Shown here piece by piece: positions 33,112 to 40,990 of a DNA stretch of 64,000 bases (position 1 is its first letter; each line of letters begins with the position of its first letter). The stretch is from Caulobacter sp. CCUG 60055. GTDB taxonomy: Bacteria > Pseudomonadota > Alphaproteobacteria > Caulobacterales > Caulobacteraceae. The translations under genes were made by a program, and so were the position numbers. The DNA lies in assembly GCF_022750545.1 (NCBI RefSeq), contig NZ_PUIC01000003.1, forward strand, positions 186,001 to 250,000, read 5' to 3'. Below the pieces are notes generated by a model. It had not been told where the DNA came from and did no database searches. It saw nothing but the letters and a program-made list of their open reading frames with translations.

Positions 33112-33855
33112 TCAGAAACCCAGGCGCTTGGGCTTCAGCCGGCGCTTGTTGACGTGCTCCTTGGGGGCCGGGCCCTTCTCCTCGGGGATCTCGCCCTTGA
33201 AGTAGAACCTCTGCCACGCCTCGCGCATGGCCTCGGGATCGCCCTTGAAGATCTTGGTGTTGAACTCGGTGCGCTGGCGGTGCCAGGCGTCGTACTGGCC
33301 GCGCAGGGTCTCGTCGCTGTCCATCGAACGCTGCACCACGTCGAACTCCGACAGCCGCTTGTCCTGCAGCAGGGTGATGAAGCAGAACGGCTCGCTCTTC
33401 TCGAACCGCACCTTGCCCGGCCGCGTCATCATCCAGTTCATGGTGAAGGGGAACGGCAGCCAATCGGTCTCGACCAGGCCGACCAGGGGCTGGATGCCGT
33501 CCTTGATGTGGTTCGGCGGGCCCGAGGTCCACATCGACCAGCCGGGCGGCGTGCGGAACAGGTAGCCCGGATGGAAGGTCACCACCCCGTGCGAGAAGTG
33601 CGACTTCACGAAGTCCTCGAAGTCGGGATAGCCCGGATCGGCGCGGAAGGTGATGTCGTTCTGGTGGACGCCGCCGTTCCACTCGATGGTGAAGCCGATC
33701 GGGCAGAGGATCTCCCAGCCCGTGGTGTTGGCCATGGTCAGCGGCAGGCAGCGATAGGGGTGGCGGTCGGCGAACCGGTCCATCCAGCCGCGCTGGGGGC
33801 GGCCGGGCACCAGATCGGGGGGCCGGCCGGTGGTGGGAAAGCACTCCAGTTCCAT
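33112..33855 (-). CDS. DUF6065 family protein
   Basis: A 247-residue soluble protein. RGWMDRFADRHPYRCLPLTMANTTGWEILCP and the Trp/Pro-rich stretches TPPGWSMWTSGPPNHIKDGI and TDWLPFPFTMNWMMTRPG match the DUF6065 family as I remember it. The many aromatics and the NTTGWE segment suggest a binding pocket, but no reaction is known. The C-terminus is basic (NKRRLKPKRLGF). It is divergent from the deacylase gene. Confidence 0.72.
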   Translation of the reverse strand: MELECFPTTGRPPDLVPGRPQRGWMDRFADRHPYRCLPLTMANTTGWEILCPIGFTIEWNGGVHQNDITFRADPGYPDFEDFVKSHFSHGVVTFHPGYLFRTPPGWSMWTSGPPNHIKDGIQPLVGLVETDWLPFPFTMNWMMTRPGKVRFEKSEPFCFITLLQDKRLSEFDVVQRSMDSDETLRGQYDAWHRQRTEFNTKIFKGDPEAMREAWQRFYFKGEIPEEKGPAPKEHVNKRRLKPKRLGF

Positions 33856-33940
33856 GACACGCCTTCTCGCGGATTTCCTCGTCCACCGTCCTAGCCGGGC
33901 GGGGCTTGAGCCGTAAAGGCCCGGCCGTTACAGCGGACGC

Positions 33941-34483
33941 ATGACCGCCGAAGCCGCCGCCGAACCGTCCGCCGAACCCGGGCTCGCCACGGCCGAGGAC
34001 CTGTTCGCCTTCCTCGACCGCTGCGCGATCGCCCACTCGACCCTGCGCCATCCGCCGGTGTTCCGCGTCGAGGAGGGGCTGGAGATCAAGGCCGCCCTGC
34101 CCGGCGGCCACACCAAGAACCTGTTCCTCAAGGACGCCAAGGGCCAGATCTGGCTGATCAGCGCCCTGGGCGAGACCCGCATCAACCTCAAGACCCTGCA
34201 CCGGACCATCGGCTCGGCCCGGCTGTCGTTCGGCTCGGAGGCGCTGCTGTTCGAGGTCCTCGGCGTGCGGCCCGGCTCGGTGACCGCCTTCGCCCTGATC
34301 AACGACCGCGCCCGGCGCGTGCGCTTCGTGCTCGACGCCGCCCTGATGCGGACCGACCCGGTCAATTTCCACCCCCTGGCCAACACCGCCACCACCGCCG
34401 TGTCGCGCCAGGGTCTGCTCAAATTCCTCGACGCCCTGGGCGTCGAGCCCCTGATCGTCGATTTCGCGGCCCTGGAGGGCTGA
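33941..34483 (+). CDS. YbaK/ProXp-type aminoacyl-tRNA deacylase
   Basis: A 180-residue single-domain editing protein. [67 protein letters not shown] and [16 protein letters not shown] match the prolyl-tRNA synthetase-associated (PrdX/ProXp-ala) group, with the catalytic lysine expected in HTKNLFLKD. These proteins hydrolyse Ala-tRNA(Pro) in trans to protect translation accuracy. The domain is the standard length. The start [10 protein letters not shown] is a short disordered leader. Confidence 0.88.
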   Translation: MTAEAAAEPSAEPGLATAEDLFAFLDRCAIAHSTLRHPPVFRVEEGLEIKAALPGGHTKNLFLKDAKGQIWLISALGETRINLKTLHRTIGSARLSFGSEALLFEVLGVRPGSVTAFALINDRARRVRFVLDAALMRTDPVNFHPLANTATTAVSRQGLLKFLDALGVEPLIVDFAALEG

Positions 34484-34596
34484 TCGCGCGCCGGCGCCGA
34501 TTGCGGCCGGCGGTCGATGAGACCATTTTAGCCGCCGAACAGTTTCCACGACGGGCGACGCCGCCGGCGGCGCCTCTCTTGCTCCAAGGATATCCC

Positions 34597-35490
34597 ATGC
34601 TGGGCGAAGCCACGCAGAACGGCGCCGCGAACGACCTGATCAAGGAAGGGTCCGACGCCGCCTTCATGGCCGACGTCATCGAGGCCTCCAAGATCCAGCC
34701 AGTGATCGTCGACTTCTGGGCCACCTGGTGCGGTCCGTGCCGCCAGCTGACGCCGGCCCTGGAGAAGGCCGTCAGGGAGGCCAAGGGCGCGGTCAAGCTG
34801 GTCAAGATCGACGTCGACAAGAACCCGGCCTTCGCCGGCCAGCTGCGCGTGCAGTCGATCCCCACCGTCTACGCCTTCGTCGACGGCCAGCCGGTCGACG
34901 GCTTCATGGGCGCCCAGCCCGACAGCCAGATCAAGGCCTTCATCGACCGCCTCGCCGGTCCGCCCGCGCCGTCGGACCTCGACGCCGTCCTGGCCATGGG
35001 CAAGGAATCGATGGACCTCGGCGATCTCGGCGGCGCGGCCCAGGCCTACGCCCAGGCGCTGCAGATGGACCCGGCCAACCTCAAGGCCATCGCCGGCCTG
35101 GCGCGGTGCTACCTCGCCGGCGGCGACGTCGACCAGGCCCGCCAGATCGCCGGCATGGCCCCGGCCGACGCCAAGGACGCCGACCTGGAAGGCGTGCGCG
35201 CGGCCCTGAAACTGGCCGACGAGGCCCCGTCCGAGACCGCCGCCTTCGAGCAGCGCCTCGCCCGGGACGCCGACGACCACGAGGCCCGCTTCGAGCTGGC
35301 CTCGGCCCTGGCCGGCCACGGGGCCATGGCCGAGGCCGCCGACCATCTTCTCGCCATCGTCGCCCGGGATCGTGACTGGAACGACGGGGCGGCGCGCAAA
35401 CAGCTTCTGACCATCTTCGAGGCCGCGGGTCCGACCTCGGAGGTCGCCAAGACCGGACGCAGGAAACTGTCTTCGATCTTGTTTTCGTAA
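34597..35490 (+). CDS. CnoX/YbbN-like thioredoxin-TPR co-chaperone
   Basis: A 297-residue protein: an N-terminal thioredoxin fold with active site WCGPC (VDFWATWCGPCRQLTPALEK) and SIPTVYAFVDGQPVDGFMG, then TPR-type helical repeats (YAQALQMDPANLKAIAGLARCYLAGGDVDQA, LASALAGHGAMAEAADHLL). This is the YbbN/CnoX layout, a chlorine- and heat-stress holdase that hands clients to GroEL. Unlike E. coli YbbN, which has lost the first cysteine, both redox cysteines are present. The ATG has AAGGA upstream; an upstream TTG frame was rejected. The LON-domain gene follows after 29 bp. Confidence 0.9.
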   Translation: MLGEATQNGAANDLIKEGSDAAFMADVIEASKIQPVIVDFWATWCGPCRQLTPALEKAVREAKGAVKLVKIDVDKNPAFAGQLRVQSIPTVYAFVDGQPVDGFMGAQPDSQIKAFIDRLAGPPAPSDLDAVLAMGKESMDLGDLGGAAQAYAQALQMDPANLKAIAGLARCYLAGGDVDQARQIAGMAPADAKDADLEGVRAALKLADEAPSETAAFEQRLARDADDHEARFELASALAGHGAMAEAADHLLAIVARDRDWNDGAARKQLLTIFEAAGPTSEVAKTGRRKLSSILFS

Positions 35491-35519
35491 CGGGGACCCC
35501 AGGCAGGGCGGAGGCGTCC

Positions 35520-36188
35520 ATGGTCACGGGCGGATACAGGAAGGCGGCGGATCTGCCGCGGGTGATCCCGGTCTTTCCCCTGAACGGCGCCCTGCTGCTG
35601 CCCTACGGCCAGCTGCCGCTCAACGTGTTCGAGCCGCGCTATCTCAACATGGTCGACGACGCCATGGCAGGGGACCGCATCATCGGCATGATCCAGACGC
35701 GGGCCGGCGGCGTCGCCGACCTCCCGCCCCCCCTGGCGCCGATCGGCTGCGCCGGGCGCATCACCAGCTTCGCCGAGACGCCGGACGGCCGCTATCTGAT
35801 CACCCTCAGCGGTCTGTGCCGGTTCGCCGCCGGCGACGAGCTGCCGGTGCGCACCCCCTACCGGCAGGTGATCGCCGATTTCCACGGGTTCGCCGGCGAC
35901 CTGCGGCCGATGGTCGAGGACGAGGGCTTCGACCGCATCCGTTTCCTGTCGGCCCTCAAGGCCTATCTCGACCGCCGCGCGCTGGACCTCGACTGGGAGG
36001 CCGCCAAGACCGCGCCGGGCGACGCCCTGGTCAACAGCCTGGCCATGGCCCTGCCCTTCGAGCCGGCCGAGAAACAGGCGCTGCTGGAGGCGCGGGGCCT
36101 GCGCGACCGGCGGCAGGCCCTGATCGCCCTGATGGAGATTGACGCCGCCGGCCTGGCGGGCGAGGACGACCCGCCGCCGCTGCAATAG
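35520..36188 (+). CDS. LON peptidase N-terminal-domain protein
   Basis: A 222-residue protein consisting only of the Lon substrate-binding (LAN) domain: [71 protein letters not shown]. There is no ATPase or protease domain. Such stand-alone proteins are common in alphaproteobacteria, and their role is unclear. It lies in a rightward run with the CnoX-like gene before it and Trm112-like and DUF971 genes after it, 11 bp to the next start. Confidence 0.9.
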   Translation: MVTGGYRKAADLPRVIPVFPLNGALLLPYGQLPLNVFEPRYLNMVDDAMAGDRIIGMIQTRAGGVADLPPPLAPIGCAGRITSFAETPDGRYLITLSGLCRFAAGDELPVRTPYRQVIADFHGFAGDLRPMVEDEGFDRIRFLSALKAYLDRRALDLDWEAAKTAPGDALVNSLAMALPFEPAEKQALLEARGLRDRRQALIALMEIDAAGLAGEDDPPPLQ

Positions 36189-36199
36189 GACCGCCCGCG

Positions 36200-36403
36200 A
36201 TGACCGAACCCGCCGCCCCGCCGATCGAGGTCGATCCGCGCCTGCTGGAGGTGCTGGTCTGCCCAGTCACCCGCACCGCCCTGACCTACGACCGCGCCCG
36301 GGGCGAACTGGTCAGCCGCGCCGCGCGCCTGGCCTACCCCATCCGCGACGGCGTGCCGGTCATGCTGCCGGAAGAGGCCCGCCCCCTCGAAGACGGCGAA
36401 TGA
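36200..36403 (+). CDS. Trm112/YcaR family small protein
   Basis: A 67-residue protein. [21 protein letters not shown] and [16 protein letters not shown] are the two blocks of the Trm112/UPF0434 fold. In eukaryotes and archaea Trm112 activates methyltransferases; the bacterial role is unresolved. Only one cysteine of the zinc site is kept (VCPVT), as in other short bacterial members. Its TGA overlaps the DUF971 start as ATGA. Confidence 0.87.
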   Translation: MTEPAAPPIEVDPRLLEVLVCPVTRTALTYDRARGELVSRAARLAYPIRDGVPVMLPEEARPLEDGE

Positions 36404-36756
36404 GCCGTCCCTGGCCAACCGAGCTGCGGGTGCGCCGCGGCGAGCGGACCCTGACCGCCAGCTTCGACGACGGCGCCAGCTTCGTGCTGGACGCCGAGTA
36501 CCTGAGGGTGATGACCGCCAGCGCCCTGGACCGGGGCCACGGCGCCGGGCCTGGGCGGACCGTCGCCGGCAAGCGGGGCGTCGGCCTCGTCGACGTGCGG
36601 CCGGTCGGCCGCTACGCCGTGCGCATCGCGTTCGACGACGGCCACGCCAGCGGCTTCTACGGCTGGGACGCCCTCTATCGCCTCGGCCGCGACCGCGACG
36701 CCCTGTGGGCCGACTATCTCGCCCGCCTGGAGCGCGAGGGCCTCGATCGCGGCTGA
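36400..36756 (+). CDS. DUF971 family protein
   Basis: A 118-residue protein with the DUF971 features [31 protein letters not shown] and [28 protein letters not shown]. The domain occurs alone or fused to iron-sulfur handling proteins such as Mrp/ApbC and gamma-butyrobetaine hydroxylase N-termini. Its function is not defined. The ATG overlaps the Trm112-like stop (ATGA), giving translational coupling. Confidence 0.87.
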   Translation: MSRPWPTELRVRRGERTLTASFDDGASFVLDAEYLRVMTASALDRGHGAGPGRTVAGKRGVGLVDVRPVGRYAVRIAFDDGHASGFYGWDALYRLGRDRDALWADYLARLEREGLDRG

Positions 36757-36780
36757 CCGGGGTCGCCGACCTGGACCGAT

Positions 36781-36810
36781 TTGACATCGGCGCCGTCGCC
36801 GGGGTTTGAT
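36781..36810 (+). promoter_or_regulatory. Promoter upstream of the rnk leader ORF
   Basis: TTGACA at 36781-36786 and TTTGAT at 36805-36810 with 18 bp between them. Transcription would start about 7 nt on, at or next to the ATG at 36817, giving a leaderless short ORF. Confidence 0.5.
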
Positions 36811-36816
36811 GGCGGC

Positions 36817-36882
36817 ATGTTGCTGCGGTCGACCTATCCGCGTTTCACGCACCACGGCGGAAGCCTGCTCGCAGGATTCTGA
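36817..36882 (+). CDS. Candidate 21-residue leader peptide upstream of rnk
   Basis: A short ORF beginning MLLRST and ending HGGSLLAGF, with TGA at 36880. It lies about 137 bp before the rnk-like gene. The promoter candidate places the transcript start at the ATG, so it would be translated leaderless. Its codons are less GC-restricted than the flanks (TTG, CGG, TAT, GCA, GGA). A GC-rich inverted repeat (CCCGGC with GCCGGG, about 36885-36915) follows its stop. Whether it is made or regulates rnk is an inference. Confidence 0.4.
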   Translation: MLLRSTYPRFTHHGGSLLAGF

Positions 36883-37018
36883 GCCCGGCCGCGCGCGCTT
36901 TGCGCCGCAGCCGGGTCGAACATCCCTCCCCGCGACGCCCTTCCCGAATTCGGCCCCTCCCCGCATCGATCCGCCGGCCCGAGCCCGGCGATCCTCCGCG
37001 CCTTCACGAGCTCCTTCG

Positions 37019-37429
37019 ATGACCAACGTCCACGCCTTCCCCTCCAGCCCCGCCCTGGTCCTCAGCGAGACCGACGCCGAGCGCCTGTCGGCGCTGGCCC
37101 TGCGGGCGATCGACGCCCAGCCGGTGGTCGCCGGCCTGCTGCTGGCCGAGATCGAGCGGGCCGAGGTGCGGCCCGACCCGCAGACCCCGGACAAGGCCGT
37201 GGGCATGGGCGCGACCGTCCAGTTCCTCGACGAGGTCAGCGGCCGGCGACGCACGGTCGAGCTGGTCTATCCGCAGGACGCCGACATCGCGGCCGACCGC
37301 ATCTCGGTGCTGACGCCGATCGGCGCCGGCCTGATCGGCCTGTCCGAGGGCCAGACCATCGCCTGGCCGGACCGCGACGGCCACACCCGTCTGCTGCGCA
37401 TCCTGGAGGTGCGGCGGGCGGCGGCCTGA
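37019..37429 (+). CDS. rnk: Rnk/GreA-GreB-fold nucleoside diphosphate kinase regulator
   Basis: A 136-residue protein with an N-terminal helical part (LSETDAERLSALALRAIDAQPVVAGLLLAEIERAEV) and the C-terminal GreA/GreB-like FKBP-fold domain (AVGMGATVQFLDEVSGRRRTVELVYPQDADIAADRISVLTPIGAGLIGLSEGQTI). Rnk proteins bind RNA polymerase in the secondary channel region. The ATG at 37019 starts the family N-terminus; the frame upstream is non-coding in character. The 262-bp leader contains a promoter, a short ORF and a hairpin. Confidence 0.88.
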   Translation: MTNVHAFPSSPALVLSETDAERLSALALRAIDAQPVVAGLLLAEIERAEVRPDPQTPDKAVGMGATVQFLDEVSGRRRTVELVYPQDADIAADRISVLTPIGAGLIGLSEGQTIAWPDRDGHTRLLRILEVRRAAA

Positions 37430-37456
37430 GGCCCGCGCGCGTCGTGGGTCAAAAGG

Positions 37457-38710
37457 TCAGAGCGCCTCGCCGCGCAGCAGGCGCGGCAGGTCGCCGACCG
37501 CGCCGCCGGCCTCCTGCATGAAGAAGCGGCGGGCCGGCCCGATGCGGTTGACCGCGGCCATGCCCAGCCCCCGGGCCAGGCGCAGCAGGCGGTCGTCGTT
37601 GGAGAACAGCCGGGTGAACACGTCGGTGGCCGCCGCCAGCATGACGTTGTCGAACCGCCGCCAGCGGGCGTAACGCTCCAGCACGGCCTCCGAACCGATG
37701 TCCTCGCCCAGGCGGGCGGCGTCGACCAGCACCTCGGCCAGGGCGGCGGCGTCCTTGAGGCCGAGGTTCAGGCCCTGGCCGGCGATGGGATGGATGCCGT
37801 GGGCGGCGTCGCCGAGCAGGGCGACGCGATGCGCCGACAGCCGCTCGGCCAGCAGCAGCGACAGCGGATAGACGAAGCGCGGGCCCAGCACCTCGACCTT
37901 GCCCAGGAACGGGCCGAAGCGGCGGCGCAGATGGGCCTCGAACACCTCGGGCCGGGCTCGCCGCAGCGCCTCGCCCTGGGCGCTCTTCTCGGTCCAGACC
38001 AGCGAGGCGCGGTCCTCGGTCAGCGGCAGGATGGCGAACGGCCCGCCGGGCAGGAAATATTCGTGGGCGACGCCCCGGTGGCCGCGCTCCAGCTTGACGG
38101 TGGCGACGACGCCGGCCTGGCCGTAGCCCCAGCCGATGGTGTTGATCCCGGCGTCGCGCCGCACGGTCGATCCCCGGCCCTCCGCCCCGACGACCAGGGG
38201 CGCGGCCAGCACGCGGCCGTCGGCTAGCCGCACCCGCGCCGCCGGGCCGGCGGTCTCCACCGCCTCGACCCGGGCCGGGGCCAGCACCTCGATCCCCGCC
38301 GCCGCGACCGCCTTGGCCAGGCCGGCGCGGATATGGCGGTTCTCCAGCATGTAGCCGAGCGGCTCGCCGGCCACCCGGTCGGCGATCTCGGCGGAATCGA
38401 AGCGCAGGAAGAACGGCGACACGCCCCCGGCCGCCGCCCCCGGGGCGCGGCCGTCGGTGACCAGGATCTGTTCGATGCGCTGGGCGTGCGGCTCCAGCCA
38501 GCCGCCGGCGCCGACCACGCCCCATTGGCGGAAGGACGAGAAGGCGATGGCCGAGGCGCGGCCGTCGAAATCCGGCGCGATCTGGTCGTCGAACACCACC
38601 GGGTCGACCAGCACCGGCCGCAGGCCGCCGCTGGCCAGGGCCAGGGCGAAGGTGACGCCGGCCATGCCGGCTCCGGCGACGACGACGTCTGCGGTCAGGT
38701 CCGAGCTCAT
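37457..38710 (-). CDS. UbiH/UbiF/COQ6-family FAD-dependent hydroxylase
   Basis: A 417-residue flavoprotein monooxygenase of ubiquinone ring hydroxylation. The FAD loop is VVVAGAGMAGVTFALAL; the middle motif is APLVVGAEGRGSTVRRDAGI; and the distal motif is VALLGDAAHGIHPIAGQGLNLGLKDAAALAE, the ubiH/coq6 signature. ATG 38710 and an ATG three codons earlier (38719) are both possible. Which ring position it hydroxylates cannot be told. Convergent with rnk, 27 bp away. Confidence 0.9.
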   Translation of the reverse strand: MSSDLTADVVVAGAGMAGVTFALALASGGLRPVLVDPVVFDDQIAPDFDGRASAIAFSSFRQWGVVGAGGWLEPHAQRIEQILVTDGRAPGAAAGGVSPFFLRFDSAEIADRVAGEPLGYMLENRHIRAGLAKAVAAAGIEVLAPARVEAVETAGPAARVRLADGRVLAAPLVVGAEGRGSTVRRDAGINTIGWGYGQAGVVATVKLERGHRGVAHEYFLPGGPFAILPLTEDRASLVWTEKSAQGEALRRARPEVFEAHLRRRFGPFLGKVEVLGPRFVYPLSLLLAERLSAHRVALLGDAAHGIHPIAGQGLNLGLKDAAALAEVLVDAARLGEDIGSEAVLERYARWRRFDNVMLAAATDVFTRLFSNDDRLLRLARGLGMAAVNRIGPARRFFMQEAGGAVGDLPRLLRGEAL

Positions 38711-38760
38711 GGCCGGCATATGCCGCCGTCTCCGAGGCCGCGTCCAGCCCCGCGCGCGCC

Positions 38761-39240
38761 TCAGGCGACGTGGCGCTCCGACCGGGCCCGGCGGATGGCC
38801 CGGTCCAGGGCGGCGGCGAAGTCGTGGCGTTCGGACGGGCTCAGCGCCTCGCCCACCGTCACCGCCTTGTCCGACAGCCGCAGGCTCAGGCTGGCCTCGT
38901 GCGCGCCGTCGTCCTCGAGGGCCACCCGGGTAAAGGCGGTCGGCGAGCTCCACACGAGGCGGGCCGCCTCGCCCCATTCGTGGGTGACCACCACCTCCTC
39001 GGCCGAGACCTGCACCCGTTCGGCCCGGCGGCCGGCGGCGTAGCTGACCTTGAAGGCCACGAACACCGCCAGCACGTCGACGCCGAGGAAGATGGGGATC
39101 GGCGGCGCGCCGATGATCAGGAAGAAGGTCGCCCACCCGGCGCTGATCAGCAGCAGGGCCCCGATCAGCACATGGAAGCCGCGCTTCGACAGCGAACGGT
39201 TCGGCGTGATGATCGCATCCATATACAGCGCGGCGCTCAT
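38761..39240 (-). CDS. DUF2244 family membrane protein
   Basis: A 159-residue protein with two adjacent hydrophobic helices (GFHVLIGALLLISAGWATFFLIIG and IPIFLGVDVLAVFVAFKVSY) and a cytoplasmic C-terminal part (RRAERVQVSAEEVVVTHEWG and onward), typical of DUF2244. The function is unknown; alphaproteobacterial members often lie near nth. Divergent from nth with 64 bp between. Confidence 0.85.
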   Translation of the reverse strand: MSAALYMDAIITPNRSLSKRGFHVLIGALLLISAGWATFFLIIGAPPIPIFLGVDVLAVFVAFKVSYAAGRRAERVQVSAEEVVVTHEWGEAARLVWSSPTAFTRVALEDDGAHEASLSLRLSDKAVTVGEALSPSERHDFAAALDRAIRRARSERHVA

Positions 39241-39304
39241 GCCGCCATCTTAGAGCGCCGAGGCGGCTTGGCGAAGCCCGCGACGCGGGTCATGGTCCGC
39301 CCTC

Positions 39305-39976
39305 ATGAGCCCGCCCCGCCGAAAGCGCCTGTCGCCCGCCGAGAAGGCCCGCATCCAGGAGATCTTCGACCGCTTCGCCGCCCGCACGGACCACCCGCGC
39401 ACCGAGCTGGAGTTCCACAACCCCTACACCCTGGTCGTCGCCGTCGCCCTGTCGGCCCAGGCCACCGACAAGTCGGTGAACAAGGCCACCCAGAAGCTGT
39501 TCGCCGTCGCCGACACGCCGCAGAAGATGCTCGACCTCGGCGTCGAGGGCCTGACGCCGTTCATTCAGTCGATCGGCCTCTACCGCACCAAGGCCAGGAA
39601 CGTCGTCGCCCTGTCGCAGATCCTGGTCGACCAGCACGGCGGCGAGGTCCCGCTGAACCGCGAGGCGCTGCAGGCCCTGCCCGGCGTCGGCCGCAAGACC
39701 GCCAGCGTGGTGCTGAACGAGTTGGACATCGAGCCGGCCATCGCCGTCGACACCCACGTCTATCGCGTCGCCCACCGGCTGAAGCTGTCGGCCGGCAAGA
39801 CCCCGGACGCGGTCGAGCGCGACCTGATGGCCATCGTGCCGGCGCCCTATCTGACCCGCGCCCACCACTGGCTGATCCTGCATGGCCGCTACGCCTGCGT
39901 GGCGCGCAAGCCAAAATGCGGCGATTGCCTGGTCGCCGACCTGTGCCCCTCGCGCGAGCTGTTCCTGGGGGCTTGA
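39305..39976 (+). CDS. nth: Endonuclease III
   Basis: A bifunctional DNA glycosylase/AP lyase removing oxidised pyrimidines in base excision repair. The 223-residue protein has the helix-hairpin-helix LPGVGRKTASVVL with the catalytic Lys, the catalytic Asp in VDTHVYRVAHRL, and a complete [4Fe-4S] ligand set C-x6-C-x2-C-x5-C in CVARKPKCGDCLVADLC. All key residues are present. An inverted repeat follows the gene. Confidence 0.96.
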   Translation: MSPPRRKRLSPAEKARIQEIFDRFAARTDHPRTELEFHNPYTLVVAVALSAQATDKSVNKATQKLFAVADTPQKMLDLGVEGLTPFIQSIGLYRTKARNVVALSQILVDQHGGEVPLNREALQALPGVGRKTASVVLNELDIEPAIAVDTHVYRVAHRLKLSAGKTPDAVERDLMAIVPAPYLTRAHHWLILHGRYACVARKPKCGDCLVADLCPSRELFLGA

Positions 39977-39986
39977 TCCGATCCCT

Positions 39987-40012
39987 GTCCTCCCCCGCAA
40001 GCGGGGGAGGAC
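39987..40012. repeat. Perfect 12-bp-stem inverted repeat, REP-like
   Basis: GTCCTCCCCCGC (39987-39998) and GCGGGGGAGGAC (40001-40012) form a perfect hairpin with an AA spacer, between the convergent nth and ATP-grasp genes. No T-tract follows. The TCCTCCCCCGC-type stem resembles dispersed palindromes seen in many alphaproteobacterial genomes; it may end transcription from both sides. Confidence 0.6.
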
Positions 40013-40025
40013 TGACTAAGCACAT

Positions 40026-40880
40026 TCAGGCGAGGGCCGCCCGCATTCCCCGCGCAAAGGCCGCGCCGCCGTCGGCGGCGTATTGCAGGTAGAGGTCGGG
40101 CTCGATCGCCTCCAGCTCCATCAGCTTCAGCGCGCCGTCGAGGTCGCGGATCAGGTCGACGCGGGCATAGGCCAGCGGCCGGTCGGCGGCGGCCAGCACC
40201 GCCTGGCCGACGGCGAGCATCTCCGCGCTGGGCGTCATCGCCGCCACCTGGCCGCCGAACTGCGGCTGGACGCGGAAATCGCCGCCGGTCGCCGCCTTGG
40301 CCACGGCGTGGCTGAGGACGCCGTTAAAATAGAACAGCGACTGCTCGCCCTCCTGCGCCACCGCCGGCAGGAACGGCTGCAGCAGGGCCGGCCCCCGGGG
40401 CGCGCCGTCGAGGGGATCGCCCGGCTTCAGGCGCACCGTGTCCTGCGAGCCGGCCGAGACCTGCGGCTTGGCGACCACCACCTCGGTTGCGAAACGGGCG
40501 CGGGCCTCGGCGACCGCCTCCTCGGTCACCCGCTCGACCGCCACGGTGGGGACCACCGGCGCGCCGCGTCCGGCCAGCTCGGCCAGATAGGTCTTGGCGG
40601 TGTTCCAGCGCAGGGTCGCGGCCGGGTTGGGCATGCGCAGGCCCGCCCGCTCCCAGGCGTCCAGCCGCGCGGCCCACAGGTCGGCCTTCAGGTGATAGCC
40701 CCAGGCCAGCAGCGGCAGCACGGCGTCGGCGCCGGAGAGGTCGGACGCTTCGGTCCACGGGGCCGGTTCGACCGCGAAGCCTTCGGCCCGCAGGGGCGCG
40801 GCCAGCCGTTCGAACCATTCCGGCCATGTGCCCGCGAAGCGCGGATTGTCGGTCGCCGGGGTGAGGATGACGAGGCGCAT
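40026..40880 (-). CDS. ATP-grasp domain protein
   Basis: A 284-residue protein of the RimK/glutathione-synthetase-like ATP-grasp fold. MRLVILTPATDNPRFAGTWPEW begins the N-terminal domain; NTAKTYLAELAGRGAPVVPTVAV, VVAKPQVSAGSQDTVRL, LLQPFLPAVAQEGEQSLFYFNG and ARVDLIRDLDGALKLMELEAIEPDLYL are the ATP- and metal-binding parts, with the E-x-E and P-D end. The ligase partner is unknown; amino-acid or glutathione-like conjugation is possible. Divergent from the adenosine kinase-like gene. Confidence 0.8.
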   Translation of the reverse strand: MRLVILTPATDNPRFAGTWPEWFERLAAPLRAEGFAVEPAPWTEASDLSGADAVLPLLAWGYHLKADLWAARLDAWERAGLRMPNPAATLRWNTAKTYLAELAGRGAPVVPTVAVERVTEEAVAEARARFATEVVVAKPQVSAGSQDTVRLKPGDPLDGAPRGPALLQPFLPAVAQEGEQSLFYFNGVLSHAVAKAATGGDFRVQPQFGGQVAAMTPSAEMLAVGQAVLAAADRPLAYARVDLIRDLDGALKLMELEAIEPDLYLQYAADGGAAFARGMRAALA

Positions 40881-40922
40881 GGGCGGTCCTTTGTCGGTCG
40901 GCTTCCGGTCGGGAATGCTGCG

Positions 40923-40950
40923 TTGCCTCCCCGACGCCTGTCTCTATACT
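40923..40950 (+). promoter_or_regulatory. Sigma-70-type promoter for the adenosine kinase-like gene
   Basis: TTGCCT at 40923-40928 and TATACT at 40945-40950, 16 bp apart, about 40 bp upstream of the ATG at 40991. Confidence 0.5.
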
Positions 40951-40990
40951 CCGCGCCGATTTTTCAACCGTCCCGGATCGTTTCCCCGAC

